Source of the DNA: an uncultured Oscillospiraceae bacterium
GTDB taxonomy: Bacteria > Bacillota > Clostridia > Oscillospirales > Ruminococcaceae
NCBI GenBank assembly: GCA_900556525.1
Contig: USOZ01000098.1
Span: 1 to 6,867, forward strand
Length of the DNA stretch: 6,867 nt
Direction of reading: 5' to 3'
Shown: positions 1 to 5,110 of the stretch, piece after piece
Position numbering within the stretch: the first letter of the stretch is position 1
How the letters are laid out: each line of letters opens with the position of its first letter
Program-made: the position numbers and the translations under genes
The notes under the pieces: model-generated
The model's input: only the letters and a program-made list of their open reading frames with translations
What the model was told of the DNA's origin: nothing
Databases searched by the model: none

Positions 1-155
1 TGGCAATGCCCAGCCGTCAGGACGAGAACGGAATTTACCGCGACATCATTCACCCGATCTATCCCGAGGCACGCGAAAAGCTTGAAAACGAGATTCTCAC
101 CGCGTGTGAAAACTACGCCGCGCTGATGAATGTTCTTGAAGAAAACGACAGCTGA
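1..155 (+). CDS. spoVG: SpoVG family septation/RNA-binding regulator, C-terminal part
   Basis: This is the 3' end of a gene that enters the window in frame from base 3 and stops at TGA 153-155; the last 50 residues are visible. The segment reads AMPSRQDENGIYRDIIHPI, which matches the conserved SpoVG core (AMPS-R-x-G-x-[FY]-RDI-HPI), followed by an acidic helix-rich tail ending in LEENDS. SpoVG is a small protein, about 90-100 aa in Bacillus. It affects asymmetric septation and sporulation in Bacillus and binds nucleic acid in several Gram-positives. The start, promoter and N-terminal beta strands lie outside the window. It is followed after 6 nt by a strong terminator, so it does not appear to be co-transcribed with anything further right. 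The family assignment is firm; the role in this organism is inferred from homologues. Confidence 0.92.
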   Translation, partial: AMPSRQDENGIYRDIIHPIYPEAREKLENEILTACENYAALMNVLEENDS

Positions 156-161
156 AACGAC

Positions 162-197
162 AAAAAGGGACTGAGCAAATTGCTCGGTCCTTTTTTT
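162..197 (+). terminator. Intrinsic terminator of spoVG
   Basis: A 10-bp stem pairs 168-177 with 181-190 (one G-T wobble at 172/186) around the loop AAT, and seven T residues follow (191-197). An A run at 162-166 lies opposite the T run, so the structure could also work on the minus strand. It sits 6 nt after the spoVG stop codon, the usual place for a gene-end terminator. Confidence 0.93.
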
Positions 198-586
198 AAA
201 ACGCAACATAATCGTATGTGTTCTTCCGTACCCGATTATCTTCGCAAAAATTAAAATCCTCTGATTTTTCCAAAAAAAACGTTGAAATATGGCAAAATTG
301 TTGCAAAACGCAAAGTTTATGCGATACAAAACGTAAACTCAGAAATGAAAACGCGGAAATTGTAACATTTTATTATGCAAATTTACCAATAAAATATGCA
401 CTAAAATTTGAAAAAGATAAACGGGTTATGGAAAGAGCATAACATTTGCGAGTATAACGAAAAAATGAAACAATGAGAACACTTTGGCTTTTAAGCCGTT
501 ATTTTGACTAATGCAGACGGCGACGGCATTTCTAAGCCCTCGGTTTTTAAAGGCAAATTGTTATTTAATTTCGTAAGAAAAGTTCA
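198..586. other. AT-rich intergenic stretch without a convincing gene
   Basis: About 390 bases between the spoVG terminator and the next promoter. The first 250 are strongly A/T-rich. A 74-codon open frame starting at a GTG (218-442) has no Shine-Dalgarno site and low-complexity, Lys/Asn-rich content, so I do not call it. Small dyads are present, for example GGCTT-TT-AAGCC at 486-497, but none has a T tract. I see no tRNA, riboswitch or recognisable RNA. It may simply be a long spacer or the decayed remains of a gene. Confidence 0.5.
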
Positions 587-615
587 TTGATTTTTCGACA
601 ATGTGATGATACAAT
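587..615 (+). promoter_or_regulatory. Sigma-A-type promoter for the 86-aa gene
   Basis: The -35 TTGATT (587-592) and -10 TACAAT (610-615) are separated by exactly 17 nt. Transcription would start near 622, giving a leader of about 64 nt before the ATG at 686. The leader holds a short hairpin, GCATAT / ATATGC (635-640 with 647-652, 6-nt loop), of doubtful significance. Confidence 0.7.
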
Positions 616-685
616 AAACACAAATCAAAAAGTGGCATATCACGAAATATGCGGTCAATAATACTGAAAGAAAGGGGTGACGGCG

Positions 686-946
686 ATGAGAGCGGACGTC
701 AATCACGAAAAGAAAATCGTTCTGGTATGGAAATCTACGCAGGAAGCCGATCTGCCTGTTATAGACGAAATTGAGCGCGAGATTGCTCCGCTCCGTCAGA
801 ATAAATATAAGATAATCATAATGAAATCAGGCGTTGATGACTTGTTTGAACCGACGCTGTATCTTCTGAGAATGAACCGAATGAAAATGGCGCAAAGGGA
901 AGTCGCGGCGGAAAGAACTAAGGAGAATGGTTCAGAGCCGGCGTAG
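686..946 (+). CDS. Hypothetical small protein, 86 aa
   Basis: I do not recognise the family. The ATG at 686 is preferred because the purine-rich ribosome site AAAGGGGTGA (671-680) ends 5 nt before it. The in-frame GTG at 677 lies inside that site and cannot be the start. The protein begins MRADVNHEKKIVLVWKS, then alternates hydrophobic strands (KIVLVW, KIIIM) with charged helices (PVIDEIEREIAPL, LYLLRMNRMKMAQREV), which suggests a compact cytosolic alpha/beta fold. There is no signal peptide, membrane segment or cysteine pair. The tail (AAERTKENGSEPA) is charged and probably disordered. It has its own good promoter and is monocistronic as far as can be seen; downstream there is only a weak hairpin with a T run (955-974). 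Well-formed signals argue for a real gene; function unknown. Confidence 0.72.
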   Translation: MRADVNHEKKIVLVWKSTQEADLPVIDEIEREIAPLRQNKYKIIIMKSGVDDLFEPTLYLLRMNRMKMAQREVAAERTKENGSEPA

Positions 947-1001
947 ACGAATTCTTTCAGTCTGTGAAATTTTTCGGTTTGTAAATTCAAATTTTGTGCC
1001 G

Positions 1002-1030
1002 TGGACTAATTGTTTAATTTGTGGCATAAT
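1002..1030 (+). promoter_or_regulatory. Weak promoter candidate upstream of the gene remnant
   Basis: TGGACT (1002-1007) and CATAAT (1025-1030) are 17 nt apart; each departs from consensus (4/6 and 5/6). It lies just before the open stretch at 1051-1191. An ATG at 1038 reads only eight codons before a stop, so if the promoter is real it now heads a broken gene. Confidence 0.3.
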
Positions 1031-1050
1031 AAAACAAATGATAAGTTCTC

Positions 1051-1191
1051 GCAGAATTTGTTGATATAGGCGCTGAGGAACGGAATCGTGTTCTTAGGAC
1101 GGCTTACAAGCAGTATCTGCTTGACTTAGTGACGGAGGCGGTTAAGAACAGTGCTTATGAATATGCGGAATATATTAAGCCTAGGGAGTAA
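1051..1191 (+). pseudogene. Probable 3' remnant of an unrecognised gene
   Basis: The frame from 1051 stays open for 46 codons to TAA 1189-1191. It gives a protein-like sequence (AEFVDIGAEERNRVLRTAY, then a charged amphipathic helix ending YAEYIKPRE). In-frame TGA and TAA stops lie a few bases upstream, and there is no ATG or TTG in frame. The only GTG is internal and lacks a ribosome site. The composition (Glu/Lys/Arg/Tyr-rich helices) looks like coding sequence rather than spacer. I infer the C-terminal relic of a gene whose front was deleted or frameshifted. I do not recognise the parent family, and a chance open frame remains possible. Confidence 0.4.
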
Positions 1192-1197
1192 GTTGTA

Positions 1198-1226
1198 TTG
1201 AACTTTTTTGCATTTTATGTTATAAT
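1198..1226 (+). promoter_or_regulatory. Strong promoter of the regulator/kinase operon
   Basis: TTGAAC (1198-1203) and a perfect TATAAT (1221-1226) are spaced by 17 nt of T-rich sequence. Transcription would begin near 1233, giving a short leader of about 18 nt carrying the GAGGTGA ribosome site (1239-1245). The near-consensus elements suggest constitutive expression of the two-component pair. Confidence 0.85.
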
Positions 1227-1250
1227 TGTAATTAAACCGAGGTGAGATCC

Positions 1251-1973
1251 ATGCCGCTGACAATAGCAATCTGCGATGATAATGAAAATCAGATAAGTGA
1301 GCTGCGCCGTCTGCTTGACGAATGGGCGGCGGATAAGCCGTTTGCTCTTGCGATTGAAGAATACATAAGTGCTGAGAGTTTTCTTTTCAGTTACTCAGAT
1401 AAGCCATGCGATTTGCTGCTTCTCGACATTGAAATGCGTGGGATCAACGGAAGGGAGCTAGCCAAGCATCTTCGTTCCAATGGCGATATGCTCCCGATAG
1501 TGTTCATTACGGGGTATTCCGATTACATTTCAGAGGGGTATGACGTGGAAGCTCTGCACTACTTGCTGAAACCCGTAGCTAAGCAAAAGCTGTTCGCCGT
1601 TCTTGACAAGTACGTAGAGAAGCATTCTGTTAAAGCCGACGAGTTGCTTATTGAAACTGCCAACGGAGCGACCCATATTTCAGCCGACAGAATAACCTAT
1701 ATTGAGGCTTTCGGCAGAAAAACTGCAATTCACTTATCGGACGATACGATAATAGACTGCACAATGAGCTTAAGCAAATTCTCCGCAATGCAGGTGAATG
1801 GGTTTGTGAATTCTCACCGCTCGTACATTGTAAATCTGCGGTATATCAGAACTATCGGAAAGACAGCCTTAATTCTTGACAACGGCGAGGAGATACCGCT
1901 TTCAAGACGACTTTATAGCGATGTCAACAGACAGTTTATAGATTTCTACACCCATAGCGAAAAGGACGGTTGA
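1251..1973 (+). CDS. LytTR-family response regulator (AgrA/VirR-like), 240 aa
   Basis: DNA-binding response regulator, partner of the kinase that follows. Residues 1-125 form the receiver domain: acidic pair D9/D10 in IAICDDN, phospho-acceptor D59 in LLLLDIEM, T87 in VFITGYS and K107 in LLKP. Residues about 130-236 form a LytTR DNA-binding domain, recognisable from ADRITYIEAFGRKTAIHL, the NSHRSYIVNLRYI segment (188-199) and the IPLSRR motif (215-220). This domain contacts paired direct repeats near promoters. The length is typical of AgrA-type regulators. The start is ATG 1251, 5 nt after GAGGTGA (1239-1245); the in-frame GTG at 1242 is part of that ribosome site. The kinase gene begins 1 nt after its stop, so the two are one transcription unit. 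No autoinducer peptide gene or AgrB-like protease is nearby, so the signal is unknown. Confidence 0.95.
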   Translation: MPLTIAICDDNENQISELRRLLDEWAADKPFALAIEEYISAESFLFSYSDKPCDLLLLDIEMRGINGRELAKHLRSNGDMLPIVFITGYSDYISEGYDVEALHYLLKPVAKQKLFAVLDKYVEKHSVKADELLIETANGATHISADRITYIEAFGRKTAIHLSDDTIIDCTMSLSKFSAMQVNGFVNSHRSYIVNLRYIRTIGKTALILDNGEEIPLSRRLYSDVNRQFIDFYTHSEKDG

Positions 1974-1974
1974 G

Positions 1975-2709
1975 ATGAAACTTATTATAATAGCTTTAGT
2001 GTGTGCAGGTCTATTAGCTTTGGCGGTTTTAGCCTTCTTCCTGCTCCGCCGCACCCTCTACAACATGATAGACCGCCGCATAGAGCGCTTCCAGAGCGAG
2101 CTTATCGAAAAGCAGGTGTGTGAAATTCAGAATATGTACAAACAGGTAAGGGGCTGGCGGCACGATTACCGTAACCACATTCAGAACATGAAGATCCAGC
2201 TTGCGCAGGGCAATTATGCCGAGCTTGACAGCTATTTGGACAGCCTTGCGGACGACCTCGCGACCGTTGATACCGTCATAAAAACAGGCAATGTTATGGC
2301 GGACGCAATACTTAACAGCAAGCTGTCCGTCGCGGAAAAGCTGAATATCAGAATAAACGTCAAGGCGAATATCCCGAACGGAATTCCGCTTTCCGACGTG
2401 GAGCTTTGCGCCGTGCTTGGCAATCTCCTTGACAACGCGGCGGAAGCCTGCGCCAAACTACCGGAAAGCGACCGCTTTATGCGTATCTATATCGGGTGCC
2501 TGAAAAATCAGCTTTATATGTCGGTACAGAACAGCGCAGGAGATGTGAAGAAAATTGCAGGACACTACCTCTCCACAAAGCAGTCGGATGGCGAACACGG
2601 ATACGGTATTTTCAGGATTGACAGAGTTGCGAAAAAATACGGCGGCTATGTCAATCGGCAGAACGAGGAGGGCGTATTTGCGACCGAGATAATGATACCG
2701 GTTATATAG
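1975..2709 (+). CDS. Short GHKL sensor histidine kinase (HPK10/AgrC-like), 244 aa
   Basis: Autophosphorylating kinase expected to phosphorylate D59 of the preceding regulator. One membrane segment spans residues about 3-24 and ends in arginines (LLRR). A helical linker rich in charged residues follows (30-58). The dimerisation/phosphotransfer motif is WRHDYRNHIQNMK with H63 as acceptor, typical of the HPK10 class. The ATP-binding domain shows the N box LGNLLDNAAEA (N150, N154) and the glycine-rich EHGYGIFRI (G209, G211), and ends in VFATEIMIPVI. Classical AgrC proteins have about six membrane helices and exceed 400 aa, so this one lacks a recognisable sensor domain and may respond to a partner membrane protein. 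ATG 1975 follows the regulator stop (TGAGATG) and has AAAGGA at 1961-1966. Its stop TAG (2707-2709) is also the first three bases of the left heptad array. Confidence 0.93.
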   Translation: MKLIIIALVCAGLLALAVLAFFLLRRTLYNMIDRRIERFQSELIEKQVCEIQNMYKQVRGWRHDYRNHIQNMKIQLAQGNYAELDSYLDSLADDLATVDTVIKTGNVMADAILNSKLSVAEKLNIRINVKANIPNGIPLSDVELCAVLGNLLDNAAEACAKLPESDRFMRIYIGCLKNQLYMSVQNSAGDVKKIAGHYLSTKQSDGEHGYGIFRIDRVAKKYGGYVNRQNEEGVFATEIMIPVI

Positions 2710-2741
2710 TTAATAGTTGATAGTGAATAGTTAATAGTTTT
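2707..2741 (+). repeat. Left heptad array (five TAGTTAA-like 7-mers)
   Basis: Five consecutive 7-nt units: TAGTTAA, TAGTTGA, TAGTGAA, TAGTTAA and TAGTTTT, ending in a T run (2738-2743). The first unit begins with the kinase stop codon. It is the inverted counterpart of the array at 3102-3143. Aligning the two arms over 34 nt gives about 28 matches, so the pair could form a long hairpin enclosing the IVP gene. Confidence 0.85.
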
Positions 2742-2760
2742 TTGTGGAGTGAAACGAATT

Positions 2761-3112
2761 GTGAATGGCATTATTGAAAGCAAAAGCAAAAAGTTTGCTG
2801 TGAAAATAATAAATTTGTATAAATACCTTGATGGTGAAGAAGAAAGAATATGTAATGTCAAGGCAGATATTGAAAAGTGGGACAAGTATCGGTGCAAATG
2901 TCAAAGAGGGGGAATATGGGCAGAGCGCAGCCGATTTCATCAGCAAAATGAGCATCGCGCTGAAAGAAGCGGCAGAAACATCATATTGGTTGGAGCTTCT
3001 TGCCGAAACGGATTATATAACGCAGGAACAGTTTGAAAGCATCAATTCAGACTGCACCGAGCTGATAAAGATACTCACATCAATAGTAAAAACCGCAAAG
3101 TCTAACTATTAA
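2761..3112 (+). pseudogene. Frameshifted four-helix-bundle (S23/IVP-type) protein gene
   Basis: Two overlapping frames together spell a four-helix-bundle protein of the 23S rRNA intervening-sequence (S23) type. The first frame gives KKFAVKIINLYKYLDGEE. The second gives KEYVMSRQILKSGTSIGAN, then GQSAADFISKMSIALKEA and ETSYWLELL, all family hallmarks. One surplus base in the purine run 2836-2848 separates the frames. Removing it joins LDGEE to KEYVMSRQ and restores about 116 aa, the usual length. GTG 2761 is the best start, with GGAGTG (2746-2751) about 9 nt upstream; GTG 2749 overlaps that site. The family folds as a helical bundle; relatives occur inside 23S rRNA genes and as accessory (Avd) proteins of diversity-generating retroelements. 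Neither setting is present here. It is flanked by inverted heptad arrays. The frameshift could be a true mutation, a sequencing error or, less likely, recoding. Confidence 0.85.
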
Positions 3113-3143
3113 TTATTCACTATTAACTGTTCACTATTAACTG
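3102..3143 (-). repeat. Right heptad array (six 7-mers, inverted to the left array)
   Basis: Read on the minus strand, six consecutive units follow: CAGTTAA, TAGTGAA, CAGTTAA, TAGTGAA, TAATTAA and TAGTTAG. They run from 3143 down to 3102 without gaps. The array overlaps the last codons and stop (3110-3112) of the IVP gene, so the gene and repeat appear to be one unit. Confidence 0.85.
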
Positions 3144-3151
3144 CGCAGCAT

Positions 3152-3180
3152 TTCGTGCAGTATTTCGACCGTTCGTGCAG
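3152..3180 (+). promoter_or_regulatory. Candidate operator: 9-bp direct repeat TTCGTGCAG
   Basis: TTCGTGCAG occurs at 3152-3160 and again at 3172-3180, an exact direct repeat with an 11-nt spacer (20-nt period, two helical turns). It ends 3 nt before the presumptive -35 at 3184. Paired 9-bp direct repeats on one face of the helix next to a weak -35 are how LytTR regulators such as AgrA bind, although the usual spacer is 12-13 nt and this motif differs from the AgrA consensus. The second copy overlaps the left arm of the terminator at 3167-3204. Binding by the local regulator is inference. Confidence 0.45.
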
Positions 3181-3204
3181 AAATCAACACGGGCGGTCTT
3201 TTTT
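3167..3204 (+). terminator. Intrinsic terminator after the IVP cassette
   Basis: GACCGTTCGTG (3167-3177) pairs with CACGGGCGGTC (3188-3198) to give an 11-bp stem with two G-T wobbles and a 10-nt loop, followed by six T residues (3199-3204). It would stop readthrough from the regulator/kinase/IVP region before the transporter operon. Confidence 0.8.
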
Positions 3205-3214
3205 GCTGTATAAT
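3184..3214 (+). promoter_or_regulatory. Probable activator-dependent promoter of the transporter operon
   Basis: A perfect -10 TATAAT lies at 3209-3214. The best -35 is TCAACA (3184-3189), which is weak and 19 nt away rather than 17. A good -10 with a poor, over-spaced -35 and a direct repeat immediately upstream resembles agr-type promoters that need a response regulator. Transcription would begin near 3221, only about 13 nt before the next ATG. Confidence 0.5.
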
Positions 3215-3233
3215 TACAAGCGGTGGTGGTTGT

Positions 3234-3527
3234 ATGATAATTACCGGCAAAAACATAAAGAAGTATTTCAGCAGTCCCCGTTATATTGCAATTCCGAGGA
3301 AACAGGTCATTGCGACTTTTGCTTTTCATGGCGTTGCATATCACATTTCAATTTTGCTGATCTATAACGTGTTTTCGTACATAGGCGTGCCGATTTTTGC
3401 GTATGAGGTTTATCATTCTCTTGTATTTATGGCTAGACTATGGCGGCTTATGGGATATTCAATGAAGCTGTATTACATGGCTTTTGTGATAATAACAATC
3501 GGAAATTTCTTTGCGGTAATCCCCTAG
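3234..3527 (+). CDS. Small hypothetical membrane protein, 97 aa
   Basis: I do not recognise the family. The N-terminus is basic (GKNIKKYF, RYIAIPRKQ, residues 5-24). A long hydrophobic stretch follows (about 25-53, ATFAFHGVAYHISILLIYNV), then an aromatic-rich loop with a possible interfacial helix and basic residues (MARLWRLMGYSMKLYY, 66-81). A last hydrophobic segment runs to the C-terminus (about 82-96). Two membrane helices with the N-terminus inside is the simplest reading. ATG 3234 has a modest GGTGGTGG ribosome site (3222-3229). It lies 53 nt before the MutS-like gene with no terminator between, so it is probably the first gene of that operon. Possible roles (inference) include a signal-sensing partner for the short kinase, an immunity protein or a transporter accessory. 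The unusual composition and plain ribosome site leave some doubt that it is translated. Confidence 0.6.
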   Translation: MIITGKNIKKYFSSPRYIAIPRKQVIATFAFHGVAYHISILLIYNVFSYIGVPIFAYEVYHSLVFMARLWRLMGYSMKLYYMAFVIITIGNFFAVIP

Positions 3528-3580
3528 CGAGCATTTTTAGCAGAATTTATCGGCGCGTATGTTTTATGAGAGGTGAGGAT

Positions 3581-5110
3581 ATGAACACAGATTTTATAAA
3601 AGAACTTAATATTGAAATGCTTATTAAGATAAAAGAAAACACCTTTGACGGACGTGGTTATCTCAACCTCGAACGCTATCTTACAACTGATATTGATGCT
3701 ATAAACTATCGTCTTGACGCACTTGGCGACTTGCTTTCAAACCGTATTTTTTTCTATGCGATGCAGGAGATCATGCCGCAGATTTCCGTCTTACAGGAGC
3801 TTCGGCAGTTCAGCGCAATGGCTAGTGATGATATTGAAAATCTGTACTCTGTTCGTGATTTGAATACATATATCGAACTTGTGGAGTATCTCTATACTCA
3901 TCTTAATAAATATCGGCTTAATTCTATGATGTTCGACGAAATAAAAAAGGCTGTAAATGAAATTCACAGCAGCGAAGAATACGAGGGCATAAAGCGCAAG
4001 CTCCCGGAAAATATGCAGCTTATAACCGAGCTTAAAAGCATAACAATAGGCGTAAACATTGACGCCGCTATGCGGCCTATAGAATCCGGAATTGTAAGCC
4101 TTAACAACGAGGTCTATGTTTCGGGAAATGTTATAGATAAGATGTTCAGACTCGATATGAGCGACAACCCTTATGAGTGTGCCGCACCCTTGTCTGTTCC
4201 GCCTAAAATTCTTACAAAGGAAGAAAAACAGCTTTTTGAATCCACGGTAAATACCGCTGTTCACAAGCTGTTGAAATCTTCATTAAAGTCATGGAAACCT
4301 GCTGTAAAGGCATATTCCGAATCAAAAATAAACTTTCTTATGCGCTATTATGAAAATCTGCGTTTTCTTGTTGCGGCGGCGGAGTTTTTCTATACCTTGA
4401 AGGATATGAACTATCCTATCTGCCGTCCAAAGGTGTGCGGTAAGGAAGAAAAGAAATGCGTGCTGAAAGAGATTTACTATCCCGAATTCGTGTTGTATAA
4501 TAATCATATGAAAGGTAATGATTTTTCTGTTGATGAAAGGGGGAAGATATACATTTTCGGTGGTGCAAACGGCGGCGGTAAAACGCTTTTCGCACGTTCT
4601 GCTGCAATCTGTCAGGCGCTTTTCCAGCTTGGATTATATGTTCCTGCGGAGTATGCCGAGCTTAGTCCGTGCGACGAAATCCTGCTCCATTTTCAGAATA
4701 AAAACAATGATGTTTCGCAAAGCCGTTTTATGGAGGAGTGTGACAGGATAAGCAAGCTGATGAAATACACGGGAGAATATTCGCTTGTTATCTGTGACGA
4801 GGCGCTTTCGGGAACGAACGGTGCGGAAGCTGTGCCTATAGCCGAAGAGGTACTGAAAGCTATGAGTGCGAAAGAGTGTCGTGGATTTTTCATAACCCAC
4901 GTTCATGAAATCGCAGGCTGTGCCGATAAAATAAACGCTCTTGATTGCTGCAAATCCAAAATAGAACATTTACCCGTACTTACGGACGACAAAACAGGCA
5001 ACAGACTTTATAAAGTGGTGAGAAATCACCCTGATGGAAAAAGCGACGCGTCATTTATTGCAAAAAAGTACGGACTTGATTTTGAAACATTGATGAGGTG
5101 TAGAGGATAA
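3581..5110 (+). CDS. MutS-family ATPase lacking mismatch-recognition domains, 509 aa
   Basis: ATP-binding protein with a MutS-type C-terminal ATPase. Residues about 1-300 are almost entirely helical and resemble the MutS core/lever region; INYRLDALGDLL (41-52) matches the I-x-x-RLDAV element. The ATPase has Walker A GGANGGGKT (327-335, K334), then LGLYVPAEYAELSPCDEI typical of MutS, the signature-like SQSRFMEECDRI (379-390), Walker B LVICDE (402-407, D406/E407) and switch THVHE (439-443). SDASFIAKKYGL (488-499) corresponds to the MutS C-terminal clamp sequence. MutS proper exceeds 800 aa and begins with a Phe-x-Glu mismatch domain; that domain, the connector and the MutS2 Smr nuclease are absent. 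ATG 3581 follows AGGTGAGG (3571-3578); the frame is open upstream to 3440, but that part is out of register with the preceding gene and lacks a ribosome site. Its stop overlaps the ABC gene start by one base, implying linked function. Mismatch repair is unlikely; the actual role is unknown. Confidence 0.88.
   Translation: MNTDFIKELNIEMLIKIKENTFDGRGYLNLERYLTTDIDAINYRLDALGDLLSNRIFFYAMQEIMPQISVLQELRQFSAMASDDIENLYSVRDLNTYIELVEYLYTHLNKYRLNSMMFDEIKKAVNEIHSSEEYEGIKRKLPENMQLITELKSITIGVNIDAAMRPIESGIVSLNNEVYVSGNVIDKMFRLDMSDNPYECAAPLSVPPKILTKEEKQLFESTVNTAVHKLLKSSLKSWKPAVKAYSESKINFLMRYYENLRFLVAAAEFFYTLKDMNYPICRPKVCGKEEKKCVLKEIYYPEFVLYNNHMKGNDFSVDERGKIYIFGGANGGGKTLFARSAAICQALFQLGLYVPAEYAELSPCDEILLHFQNKNNDVSQSRFMEECDRISKLMKYTGEYSLVICDEALSGTNGAEAVPIAEEVLKAMSAKECRGFFITHVHEIAGCADKINALDCCKSKIEHLPVLTDDKTGNRLYKVVRNHPDGKSDASFIAKKYGLDFETLMRCRG

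Noticed and set aside
218..442. 74-codon open frame from a GTG
   Set aside because: No ribosome site, Lys/Asn-rich low-complexity product in AT-rich DNA, no recognisable motif and no promoter placed to serve it; likely chance.
677..685. Upstream GTG start for the 86-aa gene
   Set aside because: The GTG lies within the Shine-Dalgarno sequence that correctly serves ATG 686.
955..974. Hairpin TTTCA-GTCTG-TGAAA with T run after the 86-aa gene
   Set aside because: The stem has only 5 mostly A-T pairs; too weak to call a terminator.
1242..1250. Upstream GTG start for the LytTR regulator
   Set aside because: It is part of the GAGGTGA ribosome site; ATG 1251 has ideal spacing and gives the normal receiver N-terminus.
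1251..2709. Complete agr quorum-sensing locus
   Set aside because: Only regulator and kinase are present; there is no AgrB protease or AgrD-like peptide gene between 1 and 3580.
2761..3112. Avd accessory gene of a diversity-generating retroelement
   Set aside because: No reverse transcriptase, template repeat or variable repeat pair is visible in the window.
2707..3143. CRISPR array or 23S rRNA intervening sequence
   Set aside because: The 7-nt units are contiguous without unique spacers, and no rRNA sequence flanks the IVP gene.
3440..3580. 47-residue N-terminal extension of the MutS-like protein
   Set aside because: The extension overlaps the small membrane protein in another frame, has no ribosome site and reads as a frame-shadow; ATG 3581 has a strong site.
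3791..4969. Several minus-strand open frames across the MutS-like gene
   Set aside because: They lie opposite a clearly coding strand, lack ribosome sites and show no protein-family motifs.
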